Part shown: in pieces, positions 14,401 through 29,400 of the stretch | Position numbering within the stretch: the first letter of the stretch is position 1 | Layout: every line of letters begins with the position of its first letter | Assembly: GCA_003508835.1 (NCBI GenBank) | Contig: PUFA01000021.1 | Coordinates: 5,124,501 to 5,188,500 of the forward strand | DNA: 64,000 nt | Origin: Eonycteris spelaea | Taxonomy: Eukaryota; Chordata; Mammalia; Chiroptera; Pteropodidae | Direction: 5' to 3' | Made by a program: the position numbers and the translations under genes | The notes under the pieces: model-generated | What the model saw: only the letters and a program-made list of their open reading frames with translations | The model's database searches: none | Told to the model about the DNA's origin: nothing

Positions 14401-17400
14401 AAGGAATAATAAAACACATAGTAATTTGGGCAATACTTACTACTTGGCACACAAAATTAATGTAGTTCCTATTTTGTCTGCCATTATTCTCACTACAAAA
14501 ACCTATGACTTTCACTAAGAGGACAAGGGGAGAGACAGTTATGAACAACTTCATTAAAGGATACATGACAAATTATCAGTGTTATTGCTAAAAGAATATA
14601 CCCAACTATGGTTGTGATTAGGCCTTCAAAATGAGATGCTTGGACCTGGAAATAAGAAAAAACAGATAAACTTTCATTGTACCACACGGCCTATCCCCCA
14701 GTTTAACGATGTAAATAGCCCAAGCGAACTATCAGAGAGCCACCTAGGCGATTTATAACTAGAAAACCACCAGAAACATCTTCTTTGGGTGACATCTCTG
14801 CAAATCAGGTCCTCCCACTGACTGCTATCGATTATGAAGGGTCAAGAAAAAATTAAAGAATAACACTTTATTCAAGCAGACAAAATAAGGATGAATTAAA
14901 TTTTATAAAAATCAGGAAAAAAGTGACACAAGAGTAGTGTACTCGACTCCGTTCTGACGTGGACTTGCTAAAGGATGAGCAATGACAGCAGCAGCAGCAC
15001 ACTGCCTAGCCGTCCGCCTGCCCGGCGCACCCCAGCCCCTCGCTTCCTACCACTCTGAAGGCGACTGTCTGGGTTTCCCCAGCTCTCCAAGTCTGCCCAC
15101 TCTCAACTCACAGAGTGAGAGTTTGGATAGTGACAAATACTGCCTATCTTTTCGGTTCCTGAATTTCAGATAGCAAATGGCGATAGTCTGGAAGGTCAGA
15201 ATTTATCAAAGCTTTTCATGTCCGTGCGTTCATCTATCAAGAATCTGGAGCTGCATCAGAACTGGAACACAGCTCTGAGCTTCCAGAACACTCCGAAACG
15301 TGGCCTCTCATATTCATGTGCACACAGTGAACAAGCATTTCAGATATGTCAGCTCTTTCGTAAAAGACTAAATCTTTCTTCCCTCCTCCCCCCAAATAGT
15401 TGTCCACCCAAATATTTATCTACCTCTGAAAAACAATGGAAAAATGTAAAAATTCAAGCAAATTCTTTAGAAAACACTACAGACCATCATTCTAAGGCAG
15501 ACTAATCATTTTTTAAACTGACTGACATACTGTTACTTTTCTAAATTCACGAAGGGGTATCTGGCGAAAAGGCAGGGAAGGGAACATGCGAGTCCGCGGC
15601 ACGGGTGGACAGTCAGCCTGCCAGACACACTGCCCGCAGCGCGCCCCTGCAGCCAGCAGGAAGACCGCAGAGCACGGCCTCTTGGCTGGCAGCACCATCT
15701 CCTGTGTCTTGAGCCACAGTCAGTTTTAAAAGAGCAGAACAGGCAGTGGATAACTATTCCTCTGCATAAGTCAGGTTGACAAATGAAGTAACTCTTTACA
15801 AATTACTTACTCAACAAATATCAAATGGGGGGGATTAATAAAATTAAGTTGTAGAAGTATTATACTCACATGTTCTTCAAATCCCAAACCAACAAGGGAG
15901 AAATGACCAATGTGGTAAGGGCAAAATGCTAAAAGGGAGGAAAAAACTCAATGAAAACCTCAAAATTAAAACAATGAGTACCACCCTCGTACCATCACCC
16001 ACTAAAAGGAGCCTGGGCTTCTTAAAGAAATGGAACATTCCAGAACTGGTGCCAGAAAGGTACCTCTTGGGATATTCCCTATAACCAGAGAACAAAGTTA
16101 TCAGGGTCTAATAGGCTCATAGCAAAAGGCACAGGAATCACTGTAAAGAACGTCTCATAGGCCAAAGAAAAGATGATATGGCATTAAAATAATAATGACC
16201 AAAATGGATGGAAACACACCGAACACATATAACCCATGAGTATGATCATATTACTCAAAAAGTAGCACGCCAAAAACAAAAGGGAAAAAGGGAAAGATCA
16301 CGGAAAACACTTTTATCGCCAGTGAAAGTAGTCAGCGTGTTAATTCCTTACACTGAAAACTAACAATCACAGGGAAAGAACTGTGCATCTGTCCTGCTCC
16401 TTCTGAACAAACAAGTTCAGCTTAACTAAATAGCTCTAGCTGATAAAAATAAGTTCTTCTTTACAGAAAAGCCTGCTGATGAATGTAAAAAATTAAAGAA
16501 TTTGAGAAGAATCATTTTGTAATGCCTAATGAAATAAATAATTTCAGGCAACTATCATCAAGGATAATAAAATCATTAGGTGAAATATTGAGGGAACACC
16601 ATGTTTGCGTGATAGTAAAATACCACCCACACAGATCACTTTCTAATGGTTAAGGGAAAAAATGGTACCAAGAAAGGCTTCAAGATGATATCACTTGAAC
16701 CACAGACAAAGGTGGAGAGCCAGACCTCATCTGCCTCCTGATATGCAGTATTCATAGGCAACGTATGACCAGTGAAGGGCTTGTCCGAAATGTGCTGAAC
16801 CTGAATGTAATCAGGCCCTTGATCCACCTTCCAGTTAAAGGAGCTATGAAGACAGAAGGGCGAGGCAGCACACATCAGCAGGAAGCAGTCGGACAAATGT
16901 GGAGCGTGAAGCACTGAACGAGACAGCTGGCCCACGCCTCTTCAACAAATCCATGGCGAAAGGTTGGGTGGTGGGGGACAAGAGTATTTTAGGTAAAAAG
17001 GGTGAACGACCAAAAGTAACGTGTGGACTTCATTTGGATCTTCAGTCAAACAAACTAACTATAAAATGACATTCAAGGAGACAATCCATGGATTTTTAAT
17101 GTTGAATTAGTAAGAAACATTAAATTTTGATAATTTTGTAAGGCAAGATAATGATATGGTTAAATAAGAAAAGACCTTTAAAATTTTCAAAGTAAGAATT
17201 TTTAGAGTCTCTTTTCAAGTCTTTCTTGCCATGTTAATAAAATTTTAATTTAAGAATAAAATTATCTTTTACTTATGGCAAAAAAAAAAAAAGAACAGTA
17301 AGTCTTATCAGGGGAAGCGAGCAGGGGGATGCGATCGTTGCGACAAAGTTACAGTGAATCTACAGGGGTCTCGCTGCCGAGTGTTTCTGGTCAAGTATTC

Positions 17401-20400
17401 TATGAGTAGAAAGCTATTTATAGGTCTAAGATTTATTTGAAAATTACTTATAAATCAGTTATTTTTCTAATATGTGTATTATAAAGCACAAGAAACTTTT
17501 AAATGGTAAGAAAAAAACATAGGCAGAATTTGTACTATTTTGTTCCCACACCCAACTCGGAGGATGACTTAAGGCAATCCCTGAGAAAGGCAAACTTTCA
17601 AGTTTCTATTCCATTTACATATGTAAATATTAACCTGAGCACCAACTGTAATAATCAATTACTATCCCATTACGTAGCAACTACTTGATAGGTATCCTGA
17701 TCATTCCCTTCTACTGAGAGTCAGCAGTGCTGTAAGGTTTTACTTCTGAAAAGCACATGGCCACCAGAATCCACAAAATGCCAGAGGAAAATTGCAGTAG
17801 AGCAAGCCGCGGAGGAAAGCAGCAGGGATGCACGTGATCCCAATGACTGTATTCACGTACAAGGACGAGCATATCACTAAAGGGAAAACTTCTTAATTTC
17901 AAGAGATCCTAAGCATGATGTATGTAAGTCTACTAAGATGAATTTTTTTTTCCCCCATAGAAGCTCAGGAGACTGGATTAGTAAAATATCTACTTAGATG
18001 AGATTTGCTTCATATAAATGAGAGTTCTTATTTCTATAATTAATGTTTTAAAGATGACTTGTTCCTCCAAACACTAATTTAGCACTAAGCTTTTGTATTA
18101 TAAGAGCAAGGACTAAAATTCATATAGATCATCTTTTTCCTCTCAAATAAAACTTGGTCAAGATGAAACAGTTCCATTCTACATATCAATTATTTTACAT
18201 AATAAAAAGTAAATGCAGAATAATCTGTAAACACTTTCACTGTCATGTGCAAGGGGAAACAAAGAATGAACTTCCTCTTAATTTGCACCATCTTTTTTAA
18301 AGATACTGTTTCAAAAAGTTACCTGTAATATTCTTTTGATCTTTACAATAAGATTCAGAAATTAATGTTTTGTTTCATCTTCAACCTACATATTCGGTGT
18401 CTTTTGGCCCAAATGGCTTCCTGCTGAAGACAACTGCTATCGGAGTCACGATGTGCTCCTCGACACAAAGCAAGTAACTTGGAATTCGCGGCAGAACCTT
18501 GGGAAATCTCCTCACTCCTCAGGGAACTAAGTGGCAACTCCATGCATTAAAGGAAATAAGTTCTCAGAGGTCATCCCTACGGAGGGCTTGGGAGCCTGAG
18601 GTCTCTCTCTGAGACATGAGTGAAAGCTCAGCCGACAAGAACCTGATTCTGTCAGACTCCACTTTCTCTTCCTTGAGAGATGCAGAAATTGAACTCTAAG
18701 ATCTTGATTTAATTGACTCAGTTTACCTCTTTCCCAAAGCAAAAAAGCCTGTCAACTGCGTCTCCTGAACCCTCCTTCCTTTTTCTAATTACTCCCAGTG
18801 GGAGGGACTCGTGTTGTCACAGAATAGTCACAGAACCCTCAGAGCTGCAGTTGTCAAAGTGTCTGGCAGTGACTTTGCATTTGCTGGAATCTGGTTCTAC
18901 GGGGAATTCACACTTGGGAAAAGCTCACTGTCTTCCCTCAAGCCTACATCCATCTGCGGTGACGGCCTCTAAGCCAGGGTCTCTGGAAAGATCCTGGTCA
19001 CGATTTTGACAGATGGCAACAAGACCTTCTGCCACAGGGAAGAGCACACAGATAATGAGTACTAGATTAATACCAGAAGTGGGATATTTTATATTCTCAA
19101 GTCAGTCTAAAATCTGCTTCTACAAAAAGAGACACAAAAATGCCCAATAGCAGCAGAGCCGGGAGGCAACCACAGGTTACTGAAGTCAGCGTTGCTTAGG
19201 GAAGAAAGCACCTGCACAGGATTCCTATGCAGGGCTACTATGTAAACTCGTTTCACACAGTCCTATGTTTGAAAACAAAATCGACATAAAGCGGCTCCTA
19301 GAGAACGAAGCTCCCACCACGACAATACCTGAACAGAAGCATGAACGCCACTTACCGAACACGAGAATGAACAGCGTGTTTAAGGACACCACCCAGAAGA
19401 CGTGCTCCTGAAGAGAGAGAGCGTTAGTGAGGCTGGAGCGCTCGCTCAGCCAGGAGGCTGCCACCCACACCTGGGAGTTCACTCAGAAAAGGACATGCAA
19501 CGCTGCCTTCTTCATCAGATAGCTCATAAAGCTAAACCTAACAAAGCTCAAAGTTCGTAATGTCACATGTAAAAAGTAAATTAAAAAAAAATCCATAAAC
19601 ATTTCCTCTTGGAAATTAATAATCTACCACACACTACACAGATTCTCATACATTACTGCCAGATTGCATTCAATCGAATGACACGGAAAAAATCCCTAAT
19701 GGAGAAAAATTTGAAAACTATATTAATTCTTAACAGTATATTAATGTAAAATGCACTGTGCTTTTCCAGTGTTCACTTTGTTCTCATGACTTCTTCTAGG
19801 TCACCTGACCTTCTCTGGTCCCTTTTCTCCCTATGGTGTCCTGGTTTTCTTTGTCCATACTTTAGAGTACTCACTCCCACTTGGTCATTGGTCCACTTCC
19901 ACAGATACATATTATCACCTCCAAGATGCCTGCTACTATCACCTGTTCCTCCAGCCGTGTCACATACACTTTAGTCATGCTCCATGCTGACACCAGCCCA
20001 TTTGTCTAAGCCCACCACCTCCTCCACCCCAAACATCGAGTTAAATGATCCTTTCAAAAGGGACCAACATTGTAAGCTTTTCTTTTTAGAAAGATTATTC
20101 TGATCAGACCTCCCAATCTGCCACAAACCCAAGTCGCAAGGAGGGTGATGAGTCTGTGTAAAAGATGACCGCTACAGTCCTGCTCACCGCGCTGGCTGGT
20201 ATCACTTAAATTCTTTCAGCTTCTCTGCCTTAAGGGCTCCCAAAGTGTCCTTATTGCCAGTATCTTTTGTGCTTCAACCTCTAAGTTGTCTCCTTTAAAA
20301 ACTCCCTGCTGACAAACTCCCCTAAGGAACATCTCACTAAGCCCTCTTCTGTACCTCTTGTGTCTTATGCACTCCTTTGTCACTGAGTCTTTAACACAGA

Positions 20401-23400
20401 GCACCCTAACGTTCCTTGTTCACACCTTCATTTCTCTTCACTAAACTATAAAACACTGTTGAGAACAGTGACTCTATTTCATTCATCTCTGAATCTCCCA
20501 ATAACACAACAGCTGGCACATGGTAGATACTAAAACTAATTTTCCATAAATTAATGAAGTCATTCTGTAAATGTCTTTTTCCAATAACTAGAAAGAGTTT
20601 GAGTCGCTGCCTCAGTGACTTCTGTCACTCATGGAAGAGGACCTGACGAGATAGGGATGCAGACGAGCACGAAGCAATGATGCCTCTGCACTGACCACGA
20701 CCAGACCAGCCACTCACTAACATCACATCCTCACTAATCCGTGAATCGCGCCAGATGCAGCATTCCTCGATACCCAAAGCCATTTAAAAATCCCAAATGA
20801 TAAGTGATTTTACATTATAGAAACAAACAAAAAAAACATTTCCCTTTGAAGAACAGGTCTTTATAGAATTGTCCCCCATCTTTTAGTTGCACTCTTTATT
20901 AATAAAGGTAAAGACAGGTGGGGTTCAGCAAAAAGTGGAAACCTGTGATGAGCCGGGGGCTCTCACTGTGAACTATGAAATGCTGCTGTTTCCACCAGCT
21001 CAGGCATTAAACATTACAAAGCAGAACTTTAAAACAGGGGTCCCTGACTCCCCCTTCCCCAGCCCTGCCCACACAGCAGGCAGCAGGAAAGCAAGCGAAG
21101 ATTCATCTGTATTTGCAGCCACTCCCCAGCGCTAGCATCACCGCCTCAGCTCCGTCTCAGAGCATCAGGCATTAGATTCTCATAGGAGCACCGGTCCCTG
21201 GGGCCAAAAAGGTTGGGGACTACAGTTATAAAAGACCAAGTTCTTCACTACCATTAACCCTGTTATTCTGTTTTCTAAAAATCAAATATTTTAATTTTAA
21301 ACAGTATTACCTTTATGCTTTGCCAGTATTTTCAGTACATATAACAAAATTTTTTCAACATATCAAGTCATCAAAAATCAAAGGGCATTTTGATCTTTAG
21401 TATAAAAAGCCAGCGTATATTGTAAATTTGAAATCACTGAATCACTAAGACAAAGTCACAATTCTATTATTAAAAAAATTATATTTACTTACTAGAAAAA
21501 CTAGCGATCCATCAAGTCCTAGCATCTAAAATAAATAACATGCATTAATTCAAGATAAAATACAATTTTTATTCTATTTATGAAAAACGTTCATTTTCCT
21601 TTCAGTATCTTTAAATATAATCTTTAGCCACTACTTTCCAATATGGCCTATCATTTTCAGGGAGTAAAAAACTTCCGTTTATGGGAATTTTATATTTTGG
21701 GTCTCCTTTGATTCCAAATCATAATTATAAAGTCAAAAATATTCCATCTTCGGTTTCATTCTTACATTAGATAGGGAACCAATCACGATTTCATGACACA
21801 ATTACATTATATTGTTAATGGAAGCATCAGAATAATATGTAAACTGTTACTTCATTTTTTAAAGTCCACAATTTCAGGTTAAACATTCCCTAAGTGGAAT
21901 AAGGTCTGTATTAGAGGCCAGACGATAGAAAAACAGTCATCCATAGACCTTCATCATAATATTTTTAATATTGTCACCACAAACAAAACATCACTTAATT
22001 TTCTCTAGAAATTAAAAGTTCTATTAAAGTTTTCATCAAATGTAACTATAAAATTAGTGTGTACATCTAAACATACCCAACTTTAAAATGTACTGTAGGG
22101 TCAAAACACTAGGATGCATGCTAGAAAGAAGTTGTACTCACTCTTTCCCATGTAAGCTCTTCTGCAGCTCGATCCCATTCTAGAGCATTCCAGTTCATGT
22201 CATCTGGAAATATAATTGTGGTTTGAAGATTACTGACAGAACTTGAACCACAAACAATAAAATGCACTCTCTTAATTCAGTGTTTTGTACACTATATGCT
22301 GAGAAGCTAAGCCACATTTAAAATTTTTTCATACTTGCTTGTTAGACGATAAATAATACATATAAACAAACACAACATGTAAAATAAAATAAGGTGATTC
22401 TAGACTGGGTAAGTACTAGAAAGGACATAAACAGGGTTATGTGAAAGAGAGGAATTCAGCAGCTCTGAATCAGGAATGACTCTGGTGGGTTTGAGAAAAG
22501 GAAGGAAGCCAGGAGACTAGAATCCTCTGGGTGAGGAGGAAGCAGAAGATGTAATATGAAAAGCAGACAGGAATCAGAACATACGACTGGAATGTGAAGG
22601 CTGGATTTTATTTTGTTCTTCAGTATCAAGAGATAAACCACTGAGAGATTTTTAGGGCGGAAGAGCAATACAGATACTACGTGGAATAAAAACAGAAGAC
22701 AGACAACCGGTTAGGAGCTACTGCACTGGACGGAGAGGCAGGAACGCTGGCCGGCCCTGGGAAGCAGCAGGCCGCGTTCTCAGAGCCTCGGTGCACGCGC
22801 CTCTCCGGCAGAGGCACCAGCTCCCATCATGACACAACTCGCTTCAGTCTCAGCTCAAATACATCACTAACTCTGAGCTACCCAAGGAATCGTGTTTAAA
22901 ACAGATCTGCCCCATCCTACAAAATCCTGTGTAAAGTAGGATTTTAAAACAAAAATGTGCTCTATTTCACAGAACAAAAAAAAAATGTACACATGTGTAG
23001 CCATAAACACAAATTTGCCAAAATAAAGTAAAAACAGGTTAGAAATAGAACTTCAAAGTCATTAAATTTTAAAACTCCAGTCCTTCTCCCAAGGCAAGCT
23101 GGGAATGGACTCGTGGCCCAGAAGGAAGGGGGAGGACAGGCCGGCAGCCATTACCCTGGGCTCCGTTGTTGGCGTCGGCTGCGTCCTCCCCGCCTGCGTC
23201 GTCTTCCTCCTCGTTCTCCTCCTCCTCCTCCTCTGCCTGCTCGTCCTGGGCCTCGGGGTTCTCCCCCACCGCATTCTCGGCTGGCGGGTTAGCAGGCTGG
23301 TCAGGGGCAACATTTTCAGCACCATTTCCTCCCACTGGAGCCTAAGAATGACAGAAGCATCCAGACATTTAGCTAACTTGTCTCAGTTTCACTCTATTTC

Positions 23401-26400
23401 CAAATCGTGCTCTCTTCTTAAAAAAATATAATAAAAAATAAAAATAAAAAAGATTAGCTATCAAACACAAACTCTATTAAAATTCTAAAAACACTTCTCA
23501 ATGTCATCTTTTCTAAATGTATCTGATTTTGGATCAACTTGGTAAATAAAGACATAAACTCACTTCGCAGTATGTATACCCACTCAGTATAACTTAGGGA
23601 TTAACGTTTCACAAAGCACTAGAGAAAATGATGAAGAGACAGGGCTATCATGAATGCATCACTCCATATCCTTCTTCATAAGACATCTCCCGTTTTTAAT
23701 GACCGACTCAGGGATGTAACCATATTCATTTATGCATCTATCTGTTTACACACAGATATGTAACAATTCTCAGTTGTCAGTAAACATGTGAGGGACACAG
23801 GTCTCATTCTGTGTGGTAGTTAAGCCAGTCCACAGACTTCATCAGTCCCCACGTGCACCTCCCACTGGCTCTCCCTTAGTTCTGCTACCTTACCAAGCAA
23901 AGACAGAGCTGTGTTTAATTACAACACTCAACTCCCGCAGACTTAATAAAGGCTCTAAAAGAACTAGATTAAATGCTTCAAAATATGAGGTACAAGATAA
24001 AAACATCCATGCTAAATAAGAACAGTATCTTTTATAGTCCCCTTTTTATATGTGTGTGGTTTTCAAAGGAAAAGCTGTACTTGTAATTCTGTAGAGAAAA
24101 AGGCATGGGAATTTGATGAAATCAATCTACACATTGACAAATGCATGTCATTAAATAAAAAGTTAAGTTGTTGATTATCATTTTAGGTATCTTACAATTT
24201 TTTCATAATAAATTATGAAGTGTGGACTGTTCATATAAAGTAGCTAATTTTTGATATTTTCAGCCCCATAATTCCTCAGCAAGCAAAATACTAAAAATCA
24301 TTCATTATATCCTTCTCTTCTTAATGTCTCTAGCAAATGCTCTCACACCGAAGCATGCCTGTCATCTCTCATGAGGAAATAAAACTGCACAAGACTTATC
24401 GACGGTGTTCCGATTTTTCTCTCTGGGAATGTTCCTACTACTGGGAGCAGCAAAGGCGGGACGCTTCACACACAAAGGAACTGAGGAACGGAGAGGGCAG
24501 GCAGCCTCCTCCATCGCTGTGACGCAGCATGTCAGCAGCACGTGCGGGAAGTCTGCATCCCGCCTCCCAGGCCAGCGGGAAGCCGTTCGCCCAGGCACAG
24601 GGAGTGAAAGTGCATCTGCACACAGCCCCTAACGCAGTGCCCAATCTTGCTAGAAAATTAAGAGGCAAAATCTTTTGATTTTCCACATCTCCATTCATCT
24701 TCTCCCAAACCTTTCACTGTCCTGCTTTGCAGTGAGGGACACAGGAGTCAAGGGTTTGGGTCGTGGAGGGTGACGATAACTCTCACGTCCTGCCCAAATA
24801 CAATCAGCCCGGGGCGGAGGGAGTTACCTCATTCTGGTGGTGCCCGGCAGCATTGAAGGGCGGGGCGGCGTGCTCCAACCACACCGGTGCCCCGCCGTGG
24901 ACGATCTGCTCTCGCAACCACACCAGGCTGATGAACGCGCACAGCGTGCACGTCACCACAAAGCAGCCCTGCAAACAGTCCGCCAATAAATTGTCCCTAT
25001 TAAGAAAAAATCATATAGGATTACTCCAAAGAACACCTAAAATTAAGAAACCAAAGGTAACATTTCATTTCACACTAAAATTTCAGTAAGCACAGCCAGA
25101 AAACTCATCATTTTCTGGGTGAAAATCAGTTTCTCAAAAAGAATTATTTCTGAGGATGGTGAAACTCTATATTATAAGCTGGCCAAATATGTTTTATGTA
25201 CTCGTATTATATTTTAGAAGGCAAAGAATAACATCAGGACTACAGAGAAATTAGCTATCCAGCGCCCGTGTTTGAACGTGGCTTAGACACAGGAAGGCGG
25301 TAAGCAAAAAACCAAAAACAGCCAAACATTAGACAAAGGTCAAGTGTGTATGTAATTTACTAAAAGTGAACAACCTGTCCGCCCTTACTGAGAATTTCCT
25401 TGTCCTTATTTTACACATGGTTTTAACAAACTTGGCTGGCTGGCATTTGAGCCCATACAAATGAACAGAATCAGCACATCAAAAAGGTGGAAAAGCACCT
25501 CCAGAAAGGCCTACACGACGGAAAGGAAGGCCGGAAAGGAAGGTCGGCTGAGGGGTATTCAGCATGTGACGTGAAAAGAGAAGTCTGTGACATACTTTAG
25601 AAATCTGTCACTTCAAAAGCGGATTAAATTTTGATGCAACTGCAAATACACCACCAACTATATTAGTTCCGAACAAATTCAGACCAAGTACGGTTCTTTC
25701 ATAACCATACGTGAAAATACAGGGAGCATTGTAACACTGGGGACCGCTGTTCCTTCCTTCTCTGAAGGGGCTCATCCTCCCCGAGTCTATCTCTAACTTC
25801 AGAAGAATTCAAGGATAACTCAAGAATCTTGGTAGCCTTTGGAAATCCTGTCACAATGCAGTGACTTTTTCCTTGATGAAAAACCTGAGAAAGGGGTCAG
25901 TGTGGGAGAGAGACTTCACTCTCGTAGCCCCAAACTTAACTGATGTGGCCACATGAGACTCAATGAATGACAGCTGAGCCATTTAATTCTGATTTTCTTG
26001 CTTCTTTACTGTGTTCTGGAGGGCAGAGATAAAAATCTCATGCCCAGAAACAGGAACACTGTCCTATTTGCTTCTACTGCACCACTTCACAGAAGGTCTA
26101 TATTTTTATACAAAAGATTACCATCTTACACCATTTCCAAACTTTTAAGTGTGTCAAATTATTGCTTCTCCTTTCTGTCATGGCCACAGGCATTAGTGCC
26201 CTAATTTCAAGCCCTTGTCTACTTCTAAACATTAATCAAAGCTCTTCTTCAATAATCAAAATTAAAAAAATTATAATGTAAATAAGGTTCAAGTTCAGAA
26301 CCATTTATTTATCTATGCCCTAACACTGCCAAAGAAACAGACATAAATAACTTGCCTGTTCTATCCCCCCCAAAAAAGATAAAATCAGCAAGTAAAAAAA

Positions 26401-29400
26401 ACCAAGTTGCAGATATATCTAATGTTTCTAAGTATTTCCAACCATGATTAAAAATACTGATCAAGGCTTCCTCCTCAATTTCTGTTCTATCAGAAACGTA
26501 ACATGCTCTCCTGCTCTTTTTTGCTGCCGTTTGGCTTATTTTGATGATAACATATTCTGAGTACTTCCATTCACAAAAGAGCCTTATGTTGTTCTTTGCC
26601 TTTACTGACATAGAGATCACAAACCTAAGGGAGGTTGGGCATAGAAAAAGATTTAACAAACACAGATGCAATCTTTTGTAAGCTTACGAATGATCTTGAT
26701 AAAGTTACTCATTCGTAGCATTACTAATTCTGACATAATAATAAAACATATATGTCTTCCCCCAAGAAAATTCAATTACAATCCTTAGTCAAATTAAGAT
26801 ATAGTAAAACTAGAGTATACAAGTTTTTGGAGTCCGTACTCTAACAGTCACAAGAAATATTTAAAAAATAAATTTGAATTCAAATGTCTATATGTCTATG
26901 TTGTTAAGAATACATTAAATGATCTCCAGCATATGAACATAATAGTATATACTGACACTGCACAACAGCCTTTACACAAGCCATCCCACCATACAAAACA
27001 GTACTTTTAAGATAGGTATGTTTTAAAACAAACATCATTTAAATCTGTCAGCTACTTCTGCTGTGGCTATAACTGTTAGAATAACACGTAAATTATTTTC
27101 CTCGGAACAGAAGGACTTTTCAAATTATAATAAACATCAACATAAGGAGGAAAGAACGAGCCCCACTTACATAGTGGAGCCTTCCACTGTCAACAGGCTC
27201 AATACTCACGTGGACAGCATATCTAGTGGCAGTGTCAGTAGTGAGCTCACGGAGCCAGTAAACAAGCACTTGTAGATGCGGCCTACCAAAAAAAGGGCAC
27301 AATGGCACACGGTCACAACCCTCGTCGTGAACTCACACGCTGCTCAATTACGAGGTAAAGTGAAAATACATGAAGCCACTGAAATAAACATTTACTCTTT
27401 ACAGGGCTGAATCTCAAAAAAATTTCTTTTAAATGGTCAAGTATAAAAATAGTGACAGTGAACAGTAAATGTTACACAGAGATGTTTACAGTTTACATTC
27501 TCTCTAGAGTCACTTACTTGTTTTTACTGAATGAGCACAGATGTTTGAAAAGGAAAAGGAAATCTAAAGATAGCTCCAAAACTATAATAATGGAGAATTT
27601 TTTTAACATAGAATTTTAAAATTCATTGAGTCTGCTCATGTTTTAGAGGTACATACTTTTGAAATTAAGAGGAATTTTTAATAGAATACATGCTCCAATG
27701 CCATAAATAGCAAACTAACAACCACTGTCTAAAAACACAGATTCAAGGATCCTCAAAAAGAGAAAATCTTACATCTGGCCATGAAAGGAAAAATGAAGTA
27801 TGGGTGAATGCACGGCCATCATCTCCTTATCTTCTTGGTCAGAAAAGGCAGGAACAGATTTGGAAATGGGGGCCAAAAGGAAACAACTGAAACTTTCTTT
27901 CAAACCAGAGCTTATATACTAGCTTAAGCATTCCCTACAGCCTTGTATCAGAAATTTTCAGTGACTTCAATGGCTGTTTTCAAAAGCCAAATCAAAACGG
28001 AATAGTAGGAACAGATTTTCTGTAATAGAAATTACTTACATATACAAACATAATATTCAAAGCAGGTACGCTTCTAACAAAGTAAAACTGACGATGAACT
28101 ACATGTTTGCAGACAGAAAAATGGATTTATAACGACAGGGATGCCTGTCGTTAGACAAATAAAGCAGCTCAACATGTATTTGCATGAAAATACAGTCAGG
28201 ATGCATTACTAACTTCAAGAAAAAATGTAACAGAATATGAACTGTGCGGTATAATGTAGATTTTGTGTGTGTGTATGAACAAGTCAAACAGCAATCGAGC
28301 TTGTAAACTGCTACTTAAATCGTCTAAGTCCTCCTTTAATCTTTGATTATTTGACCTGATGTCAGAGGGGTATGTTGTGTTAGTCTTCCACTGTAAAGGG
28401 AATGCTTTACATATTTCTAAGTACTGTTTTCTGGCACATAAAAGTCCTTAAGTTTCATTTCCTTAGTGGACTATACATCTTATTGATATGAAATACCTGC
28501 TTTTCCCCACTTAAAGCTTTTCATCTTGAATGTATCCAGCTCATTAACGCTGTCCCTGTATTTTGTGAGTATTTGCTAACTCTCTCTAGCATTAATCTGG
28601 GCTGCTTGGTACTTATTTCTTGTCGTGGAACACTTAAATGTACACAACTGTGAGGCTCTATCAAGCAACAGAGAAATCTAAACCCTTATGGATCACATGT
28701 TGCAACCATTTCCTTTGCCCTCCTTCACTTCCCTCTCCCTGCCCTCTCTTCCTGTCTTTCCTGTCTTTTGTTGGACTTTCCAAATTTTACTTACTGTTTC
28801 CTACTCCCATTCCTCAAAATAGGAACTTATCATCTTATTTCTATTCTTTTATATGTTATTTATTTATTTAAATTTTGTTTTGCTACTTTTTACTAAGGTA
28901 AAATTTACGTAAATCTTAAGTGTATGTCTGGGTAAATGTTTATATATGTATATATTCACCCCGATCAAGATATGCAGCATTTCTAGCTCCCCAGAAGGCT
29001 CCCTCAAGCCCTTTCCCGGTGAATTATCTCTGGCAAAAGGCAACTACTATTCTCATCTCTATTACCATTGGTCATTTTGTCCTATTTTTAAATTCCACAT
29101 AAATGCAATCATACAATCCATACTCATTTGTGCCTAGCTTTTCTCAAAGAAATAAAAATCATCCATATCATTTCTTCCATGTCGCAATGGTCACCCCTTT
29201 TTTCACTGCTATGTAGTATCCACCGTACGGATAAACAAGAAGCATCCATTCTATTACTACTGGCAGGCATTTGGGTGGTTTCCATTTTACTGTTAGCAAT
29301 GCTGCCATGATAATTCTTGTACACGTGTCGTTTAGTCAACACAGGGCTCATGGTTCTATGAGCTTATATTCCCAGGACTGGAATGGCTGCATCACAGGGT

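Larger units (their letters stand above)
19408..21492. other. Intron 9 of MARCHF6
   Basis: Contains the L2-like fragment and the hAT-like element; the remainder is unremarkable. Confidence 0.65.
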
